39,169 nucleotides of DNA from CAZTCJ01 sp964612085 (lineage in GTDB: Bacteria; Pseudomonadota; Alphaproteobacteria; JAJFIK01): NCBI GenBank assembly GCA_964612085.1, contig CAZTCJ010000030.1:1-39169 (forward strand), written 5' to 3'. A model generated the notes under the pieces. That model worked only from the letters and a program-made list of their open reading frames with translations. It was not told the origin of the DNA and made no database searches. Each line of letters starts with the position of its first letter. Position 1 is the stretch's first letter. This document shows, piece after piece, positions 16,612 to 25,892 of the stretch. The translations under genes were made by a program, and so were the position numbers.

Positions 16612-16693
16612 CGAAACGCACCGACCGGTGCCGGGAGGCATGGCCGGGCGCACGACCGGCCCGCCAATTGGGTGCGGGCCTGATCATCATCCG

Positions 16694-16731
16694 AACCGGA
16701 TCTGGTTCATGGCGTTGAGCCCGATCCGGTT
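16694..16731 (+). terminator. weak terminator/attenuator between tsf and pyrH
   Basis: AACCGGATC (16694-16702) pairs with GATCCGGTT (16723-16731) over a 20-base loop and is followed by TTGACC. The T-run is only four bases, so partial termination is the most that can be proposed. Confidence 0.4.
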
Positions 16732-16767
16732 TTGACCGGCCGTCACGGCCTGAAGGGAGGCGGATTG

Positions 16768-17508
16768 GTGGGTATGGCGCAGGCACAGGAAGGTCTCGGA
16801 CCAAAACGGTTCCGCCGGGTTCTGTTGAAAGTGTCCGGCGAGGCGCTGATGGGCTCCAAGCCCTTCGGCATCGACATGGACACGATCGACCGGATCGCCG
16901 GCGAAGTCCATGAAGCGCTCGACCTCGGCTATGAGGTCGGTCTTGTCATCGGCGGCGGCAATATCTTTCGCGGACTGACGGTCGCGGCCCAGGGCATGGA
17001 ACGGGCCAACGCGGATTATATGGGCATGCTGGCGACGGTGATGAACGCGCTCGCGATGCAGTCCTCGCTGGAAAAGCTCGGCATCGATGCCCGGGTGATG
17101 TCGGCGATCCCCATGGAAACCATTTGCGAAAGCTATATCCGGCGGCGCGCCATGCTCCATATGGAGCGGGGCCGGGTGGTGATCTTCGCGGCCGGCACGG
17201 GCAATCCGTTCTTCACGACCGATACGGCGGCCGCGCTGCGGGCCGTCGAGACCGGTTGCGATGCGCTGTTCAAAGGCACCAAGGTCGATGGCGTTTATTC
17301 GGCCGATCCGGTGCAGGAGCCCACGGCTGAGCGGTACGAGACCCTGTCCTATCTCGAGGTGCTGTCCCGCGATCTGAAAGTGATGGATGCCTCAGCGATC
17401 TCGCTGTCGCGGGAGAACGAATTGCCGGTGGTCGTCTTCTCGATCCACGAGCAGGGACAATTCGTCAGTGTCTTGAAAGGGGAAGGGCGCGCGACCGTTA
17501 TCGAGTAA
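16768..17508 (+). CDS. pyrH: UMP kinase
   Basis: This hexameric amino-acid-kinase-fold enzyme makes UDP from UMP. Conserved stretches are VLLKVSGEALMG, the glycine-rich GLVIGGGNIFRG, the FAAGTGNPFFTTDTAAALRA nucleotide loop and the DASAISLSRENELPVVVF end. The start is taken as GTG 16768 because GGAGG lies 7 bp upstream, giving 246 aa; ATG 16774 is close behind and equally compatible with the family (E. coli 241 aa). The gene is in the near-universal tsf-pyrH-frr order. Confidence 0.97.
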   Translation: MGMAQAQEGLGPKRFRRVLLKVSGEALMGSKPFGIDMDTIDRIAGEVHEALDLGYEVGLVIGGGNIFRGLTVAAQGMERANADYMGMLATVMNALAMQSSLEKLGIDARVMSAIPMETICESYIRRRAMLHMERGRVVIFAAGTGNPFFTTDTAAALRAVETGCDALFKGTKVDGVYSADPVQEPTAERYETLSYLEVLSRDLKVMDASAISLSRENELPVVVFSIHEQGQFVSVLKGEGRATVIE

Positions 17509-17604
17509 GCCGCGCCTTGGCCCCATGGCCGCCCTTGTGCCGCCTCTCTTGTGGCGTATCTGTTAGGAGAGGTATCGTCCGCCGTAAGATAAAGGATAAG
17601 GATT

Positions 17605-18171
17605 ATGAGCAATTCGGACGAATTCGATCTTAAGGATCTGCGCCGCCGCATGGATGGCGCCGTCTCGACCCTGAAAGCCGAATTTTCGGGCCTGCGCACG
17701 GGCCGCGCTTCCGCGAGCCTGGTGGAGCCTGTCGTGGTCGAGGCCTATGGCTCGCAGATGCCGATCACCCAGGTCGGTACGGTTTCCGTGCCCGAGCCGC
17801 GCATGATCGCGATCCAGGTGTGGGACAAGGGCATGGTGGCCGCCGTAGACAAGGCGATCCGCAATGCCGGTCTTGGCGTCAATCCGGTGGTTGATGGCCA
17901 GACCGTGCGGGTGCCGATTCCCGAACTCAATGAAGAGCGCCGCCAGGAATTGACCAAGATTGCCGCCAAATATGCCGAGCAAGCCCGCGTCGCTGTGCGC
18001 AATGTGCGCCGCGACGGCATGGACAAGCTGAAAAAGCTGGAGAAGGATGGTCAGATCGGACAGGACGAGCACAAGGCCGAGGCCGAGAATGTGCAGTCCC
18101 TGACCGACGAGATCATCAAAGGGATCGACGACGCCTTGAGCCAAAAGGAAGCGGAGATCATGCAGGTCTGA
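17605..18171 (+). CDS. frr: ribosome recycling factor
   Basis: This 188-aa three-helix-bundle factor releases ribosomes from mRNA after termination, together with EF-G. Conserved sequences are LRTGRASASLVEPV, the GTVSVPEPRMIAIQVWD region and the C-terminal helix RRDGMDKLKKLEKDG. Length equals the family norm (185 aa in E. coli). An AAGGATAAGG ribosome-binding site precedes ATG 17605. It is followed after 15-48 bp by uppS. Confidence 0.98.
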   Translation: MSNSDEFDLKDLRRRMDGAVSTLKAEFSGLRTGRASASLVEPVVVEAYGSQMPITQVGTVSVPEPRMIAIQVWDKGMVAAVDKAIRNAGLGVNPVVDGQTVRVPIPELNEERRQELTKIAAKYAEQARVAVRNVRRDGMDKLKKLEKDGQIGQDEHKAEAENVQSLTDEIIKGIDDALSQKEAEIMQV

Positions 18172-18219
18172 GCGATCTGCGGACCATTGAGGCCATTTTT
18201 TAGACAGAAGAGTGCAGTT

Positions 18220-19047
18220 TTGCGCCCCGAGCCGCCGACCACATTTTCCCAAGCGACCAAGACGCCCGACTGGCGGGCGCGGGCGCTTGATCGGGGCGTG
18301 GATCTGGCGGATCTGCCCCGTCACGTGGCTGTGATCATGGATGGCAACGGGCGCTGGGCGGAACGCCGCGGTGTGCCGCGCCGGGTGGGGCACCGCCAGG
18401 GCGTCGAGGCCGTGCGCGAAGCGGTGCGGGTGGCCCACAAGCTGGGCCTGCCGATCCTGACGCTCTACAGCTTTTCGTCCGAGAATTGGAAACGGCCCGC
18501 CGACGAAGTGGCGTCCCTGATGGGGCTGTTGCGGCTCTTCATCCGCTCCGATCTCAAAGACCTCAAAAAGCACAATGTGCGCATCCGGATCATCGGCGAG
18601 CGCGAGGGCCTGGCGAACGACATCGCAAGCTTGCTGCGTGAAGCGGAATCCGAGACGGCCATGAATACGGGCCTGGAACTGGTGATCGCCTTCAATTACG
18701 GCGGCCGGAACGAAATCACCCGGGCTGTCCACACTCTGGCCCGTGAGGTGGCGGCGGGCCGGCTCGATCCGGAAGCGATCACCGACGACACGATCACTGG
18801 CGCCCTCGATACCGCCGGTATTCCCGATCCGGACCTTCTCATCCGCACCAGCGGGGAACAGCGGGTCAGCAATTTCCTGATCTGGCAGTGCGCCTACTCG
18901 GAATTCGTGTTCCAGGATGTTCTGTGGCCGGATTTCTCGGGCGACCATTTGATCGACGCCGTGCTCGCCTTCCAGGCGCGTGAGCGCCGTTTCGGCGGAC
19001 GGCCCGGCGCCAAGGCGGCCGCGATCCGGACGGCAGGCGAACGGTGA
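18220..19047 (+). CDS. uppS: (di)trans,poly-cis-undecaprenyl-diphosphate synthase
   Basis: This cis-prenyltransferase makes the C55 lipid carrier for peptidoglycan and surface polysaccharides from FPP and IPP. It has the catalytic VAVIMDGNGRWAERRG (aspartate of MDGNGRW), the SFSSENWKRP loop and the IRTSGEQRVSNFLIWQ motif. No ATG lies before MDGNG; TTG 18220 follows an AGAAGAG site by 7 bp and gives 275 aa, while a further TTG at 18187 would give 286 aa. The N-terminus is therefore uncertain. The stop overlaps the cdsA start. Confidence 0.93.
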   Translation: MRPEPPTTFSQATKTPDWRARALDRGVDLADLPRHVAVIMDGNGRWAERRGVPRRVGHRQGVEAVREAVRVAHKLGLPILTLYSFSSENWKRPADEVASLMGLLRLFIRSDLKDLKKHNVRIRIIGEREGLANDIASLLREAESETAMNTGLELVIAFNYGGRNEITRAVHTLAREVAAGRLDPEAITDDTITGALDTAGIPDPDLLIRTSGEQRVSNFLIWQCAYSEFVFQDVLWPDFSGDHLIDAVLAFQARERRFGGRPGAKAAAIRTAGER

Positions 19048-19922
19048 GATCCATGCCGGGGTCCGTGCGCTCCTCTCCGGACACGGAGCGCCGGTCCGGG
19101 CGCCCCTCCAAACCGCGCCGCACCCTTTTGTGGCGTTTCGTTTCCGCAGGTATTCTCATCCCCGTGGCCTTGGGCGTGGTCAGCCTGGGCGGCTGGGTGC
19201 TGGCGGCCTTCGCCGCGCTCGTTTTGATATTGCTGATCCGCGAATGGTCCGGGCTCGTGGGCCAACCGGCTTACGGGCCGGAAGCGGGGGTGCTGAGCCT
19301 GTGCGGTCTCGCTGCCATCGGCCTGATGGCCGCCGGTCAGGGGGAAGCCGCCCTTGGCGCCACGGCGCTGGGTGCGCTCGCTGCCGGTCTTCTGGGCGCG
19401 GGGCTGAAGCGGGACGGCTTCTGGACCCTGTTCGCGGGGTTTTATCTGGTCTTGCCGGCGATCGCCTTTTTGTGGCTGAGGGCGTCCCCGGACGGTTTTT
19501 TCTGGTGCCTGTGGCTGTTCGCCGTGGTCTGGACCACGGATTCCGGAGCCTATCTGGCGGGCCGGGTGATCGGCGGGCCGGCCTTCGCGCCCCAGTCCTC
19601 GCCCAACAAGACCTGGGCGGGCCTGATCGGCGGCATCGTCCTGGCCATGGCGGCGGGCACGGCGGCGGGGGCGCTGCTCTTTCCTCCGGGCTCGGAGTTT
19701 CACATGACGGCGCTCAAATTCGCCTCCTGGAGCATGCTGATCTCGGGCGTCACCCAGGCGGGCGACATTTTCGAATCCGGGCTGAAGCGGCATTTCGGCG
19801 TCAAGGACACGGGCCGCGTCATTCCCGGCCATGGCGGCGTGCTCGACCGGTTAGACGGTTTTCTGTTTGCTGTTATGATGTTGGTGATGGTTTTGGGGCT
19901 CAGGCAGGCCTTGGCGTCATGA
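19044..19922 (+). CDS. cdsA: phosphatidate cytidylyltransferase (CDP-diglyceride synthase)
   Basis: This 292-aa integral membrane enzyme makes CDP-diacylglycerol from CTP and phosphatidic acid for phospholipid synthesis. It has multiple hydrophobic helices, and near the C-terminus the CDP-synthase signature region GVKDTGRVIPGHGGVLDRLDGFLF with its conserved Asp residues. The GTG at 19044 overlaps the uppS stop; an ATG at 19053 is an alternative. The uppS-cdsA-dxr order is widely conserved. Confidence 0.95.
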   Translation: MRSMPGSVRSSPDTERRSGRPSKPRRTLLWRFVSAGILIPVALGVVSLGGWVLAAFAALVLILLIREWSGLVGQPAYGPEAGVLSLCGLAAIGLMAAGQGEAALGATALGALAAGLLGAGLKRDGFWTLFAGFYLVLPAIAFLWLRASPDGFFWCLWLFAVVWTTDSGAYLAGRVIGGPAFAPQSSPNKTWAGLIGGIVLAMAAGTAAGALLFPPGSEFHMTALKFASWSMLISGVTQAGDIFESGLKRHFGVKDTGRVIPGHGGVLDRLDGFLFAVMMLVMVLGLRQALAS

Positions 19923-20138
19923 TGGCTCACGGAGCATATGGCGACCGCGGTTACAATTGGCCTTGTTGTGTTGGAAACGCCGCCGAAAAGAGCGGCAGGT
20001 GGAGATGGATGCGTGGATAGAACCGATATGATGCCAGGGGGTGCTGGCGCGACCGGGGCGGGCGGATCGGCCGGGCCGGATATTCTGGGCTGGTCCCGTT
20101 CCCACGGTGCGGGCCGGGCTGGGCACGCCAACGGCTCC

Positions 20139-21383
20139 ATGGAAGGCGCACGCCCAAGCGCGGATGCGCTGGTGGAAGCGGCGGCCCAGAAGAGCCTGAC
20201 CATTCTCGGCTCCACCGGCTCCATCGGCTGCAACACCCTCGATCTGGTGCGCCGGGAGCGCGAGCGCCTGGGGCCGGACCGGTTTCCCATCGTCGCCTTG
20301 ACCGCCAACCGCCGGGTGGACGACCTGATTGCTCAGGCCAAGGAGTTTCGCCCCGAGATCGCGGTGGTCGCCGATGACAGCGGCTATGGGGCCCTAAAGG
20401 ACGGGCTGGCGGGCACGGGCATCGAGGCGGCGGCCGGCGCTCAGGCTGTCTGCGAGGCGGCGGCGCGGCCGTCCGATTGGCTGATGGCGGCGATCGTCGG
20501 GGCCGCCGGTCTGGCGCCGACGCTTGAGGCGGTGCGCCGGGGTGCGGAGGTGGCGCTCGCCAACAAGGAGTGTCTGGTCTGCGCGGGCGATCTGATGTGC
20601 GAAGAGGTGGAGCGCTCGGGCGCGGTGCTGCTGCCCTGCGATTCGGAACACAACGCCATTTATCAGGTGCTCGATCCCCGTCACCTTGGAGAACTGGACA
20701 AAATTATCCTGACCGCCTCGGGCGGGCCGTTCCGAACGTGGGACACGGAGCAAATGCGCGACGTGACACCCGCCCAGGCCGTGGCCCATCCCAATTGGGA
20801 TATGGGCGCGAAAATTTCGGTCGATTCCGCCACCATGATGAACANNNNNNNNNNCGAAGCGGCCTATCTTTTTCCCCTGCCCGCAGAGCGGATCGACATT
20901 CTGGTTCACCCCCAATCGGTGATTCACTCCATGGTGGCGTATACGGACGGATCGGTGCTGGCGCAGTTGGGCTCGCCCGACATGCGTACCCCCATTGCCC
21001 ATACGCTGGCCTGGCCCGCCCGCATGCCGACCCCCGCCAAGCGGCTCGATCTCGCGGAGATCGGTCAGCTCACCTTCGAGGCGCCCGATCCGGAGCGCTT
21101 TCCCGCCTTGCGACTGGCGCGGGATTCCTTGCGTCAGGGCCGGGGCGCTCCTACAATTTTGAATGCGGCGAACGAGGTGGCGGTCGAACGGTTTCTCAAA
21201 GGGGCGCTCGGCTTCCTGAACATAGCGGTTGTGGTCGAGCGCGTTCTGACTCGGCTGTCGGCGATGGCCGGTGAGGACGGGCCTGGATCCAACGCCAACA
21301 GCACCTTTCTTGCACTGGAAGAGGTGGTGGCGCTCGATCGCGAGGCCCGGATCGTGGCGGACGAAGAAGCGCGGGCCCTGTAG
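20139..21383 (+). CDS. dxr: 1-deoxy-D-xylulose-5-phosphate reductoisomerase (contains assembly gap)
   Basis: This is the second enzyme of the MEP isoprenoid pathway, NADPH- and metal-dependent. Visible are the NADPH motif LTILGSTGSIG, ALANKECLV, the metal-binding CDSEHNAIYQVL and VHPQSVIHSMV. The motif after SATMMN, normally KGLE with a metal-ligand glutamate, is hidden by ten N. The frame is open up to 19938, but the first 67 codons there are Gly/Arg/Ala-rich and unlike the family. ATG 20139, starting 16 residues before the nucleotide-binding motif, gives about 414 aa (E. coli 398). ATG 20028 is another option. Confidence 0.92.
   Translation: MEGARPSADALVEAAAQKSLTILGSTGSIGCNTLDLVRRERERLGPDRFPIVALTANRRVDDLIAQAKEFRPEIAVVADDSGYGALKDGLAGTGIEAAAGAQAVCEAAARPSDWLMAAIVGAAGLAPTLEAVRRGAEVALANKECLVCAGDLMCEEVERSGAVLLPCDSEHNAIYQVLDPRHLGELDKIILTASGGPFRTWDTEQMRDVTPAQAVAHPNWDMGAKISVDSATMMNXXXXEAAYLFPLPAERIDILVHPQSVIHSMVAYTDGSVLAQLGSPDMRTPIAHTLAWPARMPTPAKRLDLAEIGQLTFEAPDPERFPALRLARDSLRQGRGAPTILNAANEVAVERFLKGALGFLNIAVVVERVLTRLSAMAGEDGPGSNANSTFLALEEVVALDREARIVADEEARAL
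20845..20854. other. assembly gap (10 N) inside dxr
   Basis: Ten undetermined bases replace the codons of the conserved NKGLE..IEA motif. Counting family residues, six codons should separate the Asn from the Glu-Ala-Ala that follows, but only four fit, so the true gap is probably 16 bases and ten is a placeholder. Reading frame is preserved either way. Confidence 0.85.
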
Positions 21384-21445
21384 CGTCAGTCAGGGCTTTC
21401 GGGGGAAGTGCCTGGTTTAAGGACCCGATCTGGGTGTGGTCGCGC

Positions 21446-21470
21446 GGAAATGCCGTGGATGTGCATTTCC
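21446..21470. other. hairpin between dxr and rseP
   Basis: GGAAATGC (21446-21453) pairs perfectly with GCATTTCC (21463-21470) across a 9-base loop, in the 178-bp gap between dxr and rseP. No T-tract follows, so a role as terminator is unlikely; it may stabilise RNA or be a protein site. Confidence 0.4.
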
Positions 21471-21561
21471 TGACGTCGAAGAGTCTCGCATGTTTCCCAC
21501 GGGGACCGTATGGTCGTTCCGGGGAGCGGCATTTTAAAGTTGTGGCGGTGCGGTAGCGGCG

Positions 21562-22686
21562 ATGGAATTGATAACGACCATAGTAGCCTTCATTTTCGTT
21601 ATCTCCGTGCTCGTGTTCTTTCATGAACTCGGGCATTTCGCTGTCGCCCGTTTCTTCAACACCAAGATTTCCGCGTTCTCCATCGGCTTCGGTCCCGAGA
21701 TCTACGGCTGGAACGACCGTCACGGCACCCGCTGGCGCGTGAGCTGGATCCCGCTGGGCGGCTATGTGAAATTCGAGGGCGACGAGAACGCCGCCAGCGT
21801 CCCGAGCCGGGAACAGCTTGAGGAAATGCGTGCCTCTGGCGCCGACACCGCTCATTTCTTCCACTTCAAGCCGCTTTACCAGCGCGCCCTGATCGTCGCG
21901 GCCGGGCCGTTCGCCAATTTCCTGCTCGCGGCCGTGATTTTCGCCGTGCTGGCCATGACGGTCGGCGTGCGCGCCACGGTGCCCCGGGTCGACGCGGTCG
22001 TGCCCAATATGCCCGCGGCCGAAGCCGGTTTCGAGCCGGGTGATATCGTCCTGGAGATCGACGGCCGCGCGGTCGACAGTTTCGACGACATGCACCGGAT
22101 CATCGCGTCCAATCCGGAACAGGAACTGGCCTTCCTGATCGAGCGCAGCGGCGACAGCCTCACCCTGCGCGCCACGCCGATCCTGGCGGAAGTGCCGGAC
22201 GGGTTGGGCAACGTCAACAAGATCGGCCAGCTCGGCATCAGCTATTCGCCCACCGTGGACGAGCGGCGCTTCGTGCGCTACGGGCCGATCTCGGCCATGG
22301 GCTACGGCATCGGCCGCACCTACGACTTTATCGGCTTAACCCTGCGGTATATCGGCGGGATCTTCATCGGCACCCAAAGCACCGATCAGCTTGGCGGGCC
22401 GCTCAGGATCGCCCAGCTCTCCGGCCAGGTGGCGGCGGTCAGTTTCGACATGCTGCTGGGCCTGATGGCGGTTTTGTCCGTCAGCATCGGCCTTATCAAC
22501 CTGTTTCCGATTCCCATGCTCGACGGCGGGCATCTGCTCTTTTACGCTTTCGAGGCGGTTGCGGGCCGGCCCTTGAGCGAGCGGACACAGGAGATCGGAT
22601 TCCGAATAGGCCTTGCTTTGCTCCTTGCATTAATGGTCTTTGCAACGTGGAATGACCTGATGCACTTAAAGGTCTTTGGCTCATGA
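21562..22686 (+). CDS. rseP: RIP metalloprotease RseP (site-2 protease)
   Basis: This 374-aa intramembrane zinc protease cleaves anti-sigma factors and remnant signal peptides. Zinc ligands are His21 and His25 with Glu22 in the first helix (HELGH), and Asp321 in the LDGGH motif (NLFPIPMLDGGHLLFY). A single PDZ domain lies between (about residues 135-210), as in shorter alphaproteobacterial enzymes; E. coli has two. The position between dxr and bamA is standard. The ATG at 21562 lacks a strong ribosome-binding site. Confidence 0.96.
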   Translation: MELITTIVAFIFVISVLVFFHELGHFAVARFFNTKISAFSIGFGPEIYGWNDRHGTRWRVSWIPLGGYVKFEGDENAASVPSREQLEEMRASGADTAHFFHFKPLYQRALIVAAGPFANFLLAAVIFAVLAMTVGVRATVPRVDAVVPNMPAAEAGFEPGDIVLEIDGRAVDSFDDMHRIIASNPEQELAFLIERSGDSLTLRATPILAEVPDGLGNVNKIGQLGISYSPTVDERRFVRYGPISAMGYGIGRTYDFIGLTLRYIGGIFIGTQSTDQLGGPLRIAQLSGQVAAVSFDMLLGLMAVLSVSIGLINLFPIPMLDGGHLLFYAFEAVAGRPLSERTQEIGFRIGLALLLALMVFATWNDLMHLKVFGS

Positions 22687-22783
22687 GGGCCGGGACAAAT
22701 TATGGGTTCGTCCTCTTGGCGGTCGGGAACGGGCCAATAGCGGTTACGGGATTTGGGGGCGTAGAAGGGGAGTTCGGCGCTCG

Positions 22784-25171
22784 ATGAAGGGGATCTTGAG
22801 GCGTTTTGGCCTCGTTGCGTGCGTGTGTGTTGGGGTCGTCTGTCTGTCCGTCGGCGCGGGTTATGCGCAAGGGACAGCCGAGTTCTCCGATGTCATTCGC
22901 CGGATCGAGGTGCAGGGGAACCAGCGGATCGAGGATACGACCGTCAAGTCGTATCTGGTGGTGCGCGAAGGCGACCGCTATGACACCGCCACGGTGGACC
23001 GGTCGCTGAAGACCCTGTTCTCCACGGGACTGTTCGCCGATGTCACGATCCGCCGCGCGGGCGACGGCATCGTGGTGACGGTTGTGGAAAACCCCATCAT
23101 CAACCGCGTGCTCTTCATCGGCAACAAAGCCATCGACAAGGACAAGCTGAAGGAAGAGGTGCAGTTGCGCCCGCGGGTTGTCTATACCCGCACCAAGGTC
23201 GAGGACGACGTGGAAAAGATCGTCGAACTCTACCGGCGCGGCGGCCGGTTCGCCGCCGAAGTGCGCCCCTCCGTGGTGCAGCTCCCCCAGAACCGGGTGG
23301 ATCTGGTCTTCGAGATCAATGAAGGTCCGGTGACGGGCATCCGCCGCATCAACTTCATCGGCAATGAAGTCTTCAACGACAGCAAGCTCAGAAGCGTCGT
23401 GGTGACGGAAGAAAGCCGCTGGTGGAAGCTTTTCAGCTCCAACGACAATTACGATCCCGACCGTCTGACCTATGACCGGGAACTGCTGCGCCAGTACTAT
23501 CTGAACAACGGCTACGCCGATTTCCGGGTGGTCTCGGCGGTGGCGGAACTGACGCCGGACCGGGACGATTTCTACGTCACCTTCACGGTGGAAGAAGGCG
23601 AGCAGTACCAATGGGGCGAGGTCGGCGTCGAGACCGAGCTTGAGGCGCTCAACGCGAGTTTCCTGGAACGGCTGGTGCCGATCAAAACGGGCGAGATCTA
23701 CAACGCCAAGAAAATCGAAGACACGATCGAGTCGCTGACCTTCGCCGCCGGCGCGGCTGGCTACGCCTTCGTGGACATCAAGCCCCGCATCAAGCGCGAC
23801 AAGGACGACAAACGGCTCAACGTTACCTTTGCCGTGAACGAAGGCCCGCGCGTTTACGTGGAGCGGATCAACATCACCGGCAACACGCGGACCCTCGACC
23901 GGGTGATCCGGCGGGAGTTCCGCCTGGCCGAAGGCGATGCCTATAACAAGATCCTGATCAACCAGTCGCGCAACCGCATCCGCGCCCTGGGCTTCTTCAA
24001 GGAAGTGGAAGTGACGGAAGAGCCGGGCAACGCGCCCGACCGCACCATCGTCAATGTGGAGGTCGAGGAACAGCCCACCGGCGAGTTGAGCTTCGGCTTC
24101 GGTTTCTCCTCCGCCGACAACTTCCTCGGTGAGGTCAGCGTGTCGGAACGCAACCTGCTGGGCCGCGGTCAGTTCCTGCGCCTGCGCCTGTCCTTGTCGG
24201 ACCGGCGGGAACAGATCGACCTGCGCTTCACCGAACCCTATTTCCTGGGCCGCAACCTGGCGGCGGGCTTCGAGCTGTTCCGGGTGGCCACCGACTTCGA
24301 GGAATCCTCGTTCAACACGAACTCCACGGGTTTGAGCCTGACCACGGGCTTTCCGCTGTCTGAATTCTCCCGCCTGCGCCTGCGCTATACGCTGCGGAAC
24401 GACGAGATCCAGGTGGACCAGTCCGATTGTCCGGCGACCGACGTGGACCGGGACGGGGACGGCGATGTCGATTTCGACGACCTGGCCCTGGCGCCGTTCC
24501 GCATCTCACCCTCGATCTGCGACGCCTCCGGTCAGGATGTCAGCTCGATCCTGGGCTATACCCTGGTCTACGACCGCCGGAACGACCCGATCCGTCCGAC
24601 ACGCGGCTTCGACCTGGTGCTCTCCCAGGACGTTGCGGGCCTCGGCGGCACCATCGATTATCTGCGCTCCCAGTTCGACGGCGGCATCTATCGCGGTATC
24701 ATCGAGGACGTGATCGCCAGCTTCAACCTGTCAGCCGGCTATATCTTCCCGCTGACCGGCGATGAGATCCGGCTGAACGACCGCTTCTTCCGGGGCGGCA
24801 ATACGTTCCGGGGCTTCGACAATGCCGGTGTCGGTCCGCGCGATCTGAACACCAATGACGCGGTCGGCGGGCGCCTGTTCGCCATCGGCTCGTTCGAACT
24901 GTCCTTCCCGACCGGCCTGCCGGAAGAGTTGGGCCTGTCCGCCAGCCTGTTCACCGATTTCGGTACCGTCGGCCTGCTCGAGGGCGAGGACATCAACACC
25001 ACGCTGTTCTCCAATGTGGAGGACGAAGCGTCCTTGCGGGCGTCGGCGGGTGTCAGCATCTTCTGGGAATCGCCGTTCGGTCCGGTCCGCTTCGACATCG
25101 CCGAGGCGCTGCTGAACGAGGATTACGACGATACCCAGGTCTTCCGCTTCTCGGCGGGGACGCGATTCTAA
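22784..25171 (+). CDS. bamA: outer membrane protein assembly factor BamA
   Basis: This 795-aa core of the BAM complex inserts beta-barrel proteins in the outer membrane. The ATG at 22784 gives a good signal peptide ending near GAGYAQG. Five POTRA domains follow (about residues 30-430), then a 16-strand barrel with the conserved RGGNTFRGF motif and a terminal phenylalanine (FSAGTRF). Unusual is an insert between barrel strands: Cys549, an EF-hand-like calcium loop at residues 555-566 (Asp at 555, 557, 559, 563 and 566, Gly560), then Cys579. The open frame extends 36 codons upstream, but this part overlaps rseP and lacks a signal peptide. It is followed by skp and the lipid A genes. Confidence 0.96.
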   Translation: MKGILRRFGLVACVCVGVVCLSVGAGYAQGTAEFSDVIRRIEVQGNQRIEDTTVKSYLVVREGDRYDTATVDRSLKTLFSTGLFADVTIRRAGDGIVVTVVENPIINRVLFIGNKAIDKDKLKEEVQLRPRVVYTRTKVEDDVEKIVELYRRGGRFAAEVRPSVVQLPQNRVDLVFEINEGPVTGIRRINFIGNEVFNDSKLRSVVVTEESRWWKLFSSNDNYDPDRLTYDRELLRQYYLNNGYADFRVVSAVAELTPDRDDFYVTFTVEEGEQYQWGEVGVETELEALNASFLERLVPIKTGEIYNAKKIEDTIESLTFAAGAAGYAFVDIKPRIKRDKDDKRLNVTFAVNEGPRVYVERINITGNTRTLDRVIRREFRLAEGDAYNKILINQSRNRIRALGFFKEVEVTEEPGNAPDRTIVNVEVEEQPTGELSFGFGFSSADNFLGEVSVSERNLLGRGQFLRLRLSLSDRREQIDLRFTEPYFLGRNLAAGFELFRVATDFEESSFNTNSTGLSLTTGFPLSEFSRLRLRYTLRNDEIQVDQSDCPATDVDRDGDGDVDFDDLALAPFRISPSICDASGQDVSSILGYTLVYDRRNDPIRPTRGFDLVLSQDVAGLGGTIDYLRSQFDGGIYRGIIEDVIASFNLSAGYIFPLTGDEIRLNDRFFRGGNTFRGFDNAGVGPRDLNTNDAVGGRLFAIGSFELSFPTGLPEELGLSASLFTDFGTVGLLEGEDINTTLFSNVEDEASLRASAGVSIFWESPFGPVRFDIAEALLNEDYDDTQVFRFSAGTRF

Positions 25172-25184
25172 TTTTTTGATTTCC

Positions 25185-25209
25185 GGTTATGGGCTTTTGG
25201 CGCATAACC
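25185..25209. other. small hairpin between bamA and skp
   Basis: GGTTATG (25185-25191) pairs with CATAACC (25203-25209) over an 11-base loop in the 85-bp gap between bamA and skp. There is no T-tract downstream; a TTTTTT run lies upstream at 25173-25178. It may tune the relative expression of the two genes. Confidence 0.4.
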
Positions 25210-25256
25210 ATGTCTGTCGCAGGGGTGTGCAACACAAATATGAGGGATATGAAGCA

Positions 25257-25868
25257 ATGAAACGTGTGGCGGGATTTTTGGCAGCGGCCATGGTGGCGAT
25301 GACGGCGTTCGCGATGCCGGCGGCAGCGAACACCAAGATCGTGGTGGTCGACAGCAACAAGCTGTGGAACGAAACCAAAGCGGGCAAGGACGTTCAGCGC
25401 CAGCTCAATGCCTTCCGGGAATCGATCGACACGCAACTGCGTGAAGCGGGCGAGACGCTTAAGACCGAAGCGATCGAGCTGAAGAAGCAAAAAGACGAAG
25501 AAGCCATCAAGGAAGCGGCGTTCACGGAAAAAGCCAAGGAACTGCAGCAAAAGGAACTGCAACTGCGCGGCGGCGTGCAGCAGCGCCAGATGCTGGTTCA
25601 AGCGGCGGCCCGCAACGCCCAGGCCCAGTTCTACGATGCGATCCGTCCGATCCTGTTCGAACTGGTCGAATCCAAGAAGGCCGACATCCTGATGGAGAAG
25701 AGCCAGGTTCTGTTCGCGTCCGACGCCACGGAAATCACCTCGGCCGCCATGCTGAAGATCGAGCAGAAGCTCGACAAGCTCGACGTGGTGCTGATCCAGA
25801 CCGAAGGCGTCGAGGGCGAAGAGGAACAAGGCCCGGCCGCGCCGAAAGACAAGAAGAAAAAGAACTGA
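25257..25868 (+). CDS. skp: OmpH/Skp family outer-membrane protein chaperone
   Basis: This 203-aa periplasmic chaperone carries unfolded outer-membrane proteins to BamA. It has a signal peptide with cleavage near AMPAAANTK, followed by the family motif KIVVVDSNKL, then a long charged alpha-helical, coiled-coil-prone region (about residues 50-125) rich in Glu, Lys and Gln that forms the Skp tentacles. A C-terminal helix and a lysine-rich tail follow. The ATG at 25257 is preceded by a GAGGGA site; an in-frame extension to 25176 has no signal-peptide logic. It lies between bamA and lpxD as in most proteobacteria. Confidence 0.93.
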   Translation: MKRVAGFLAAAMVAMTAFAMPAAANTKIVVVDSNKLWNETKAGKDVQRQLNAFRESIDTQLREAGETLKTEAIELKKQKDEEAIKEAAFTEKAKELQQKELQLRGGVQQRQMLVQAAARNAQAQFYDAIRPILFELVESKKADILMEKSQVLFASDATEITSAAMLKIEQKLDKLDVVLIQTEGVEGEEEQGPAAPKDKKKKN

Positions 25869-25892
25869 GCAGACACGGTCGGGTGAGATGAG

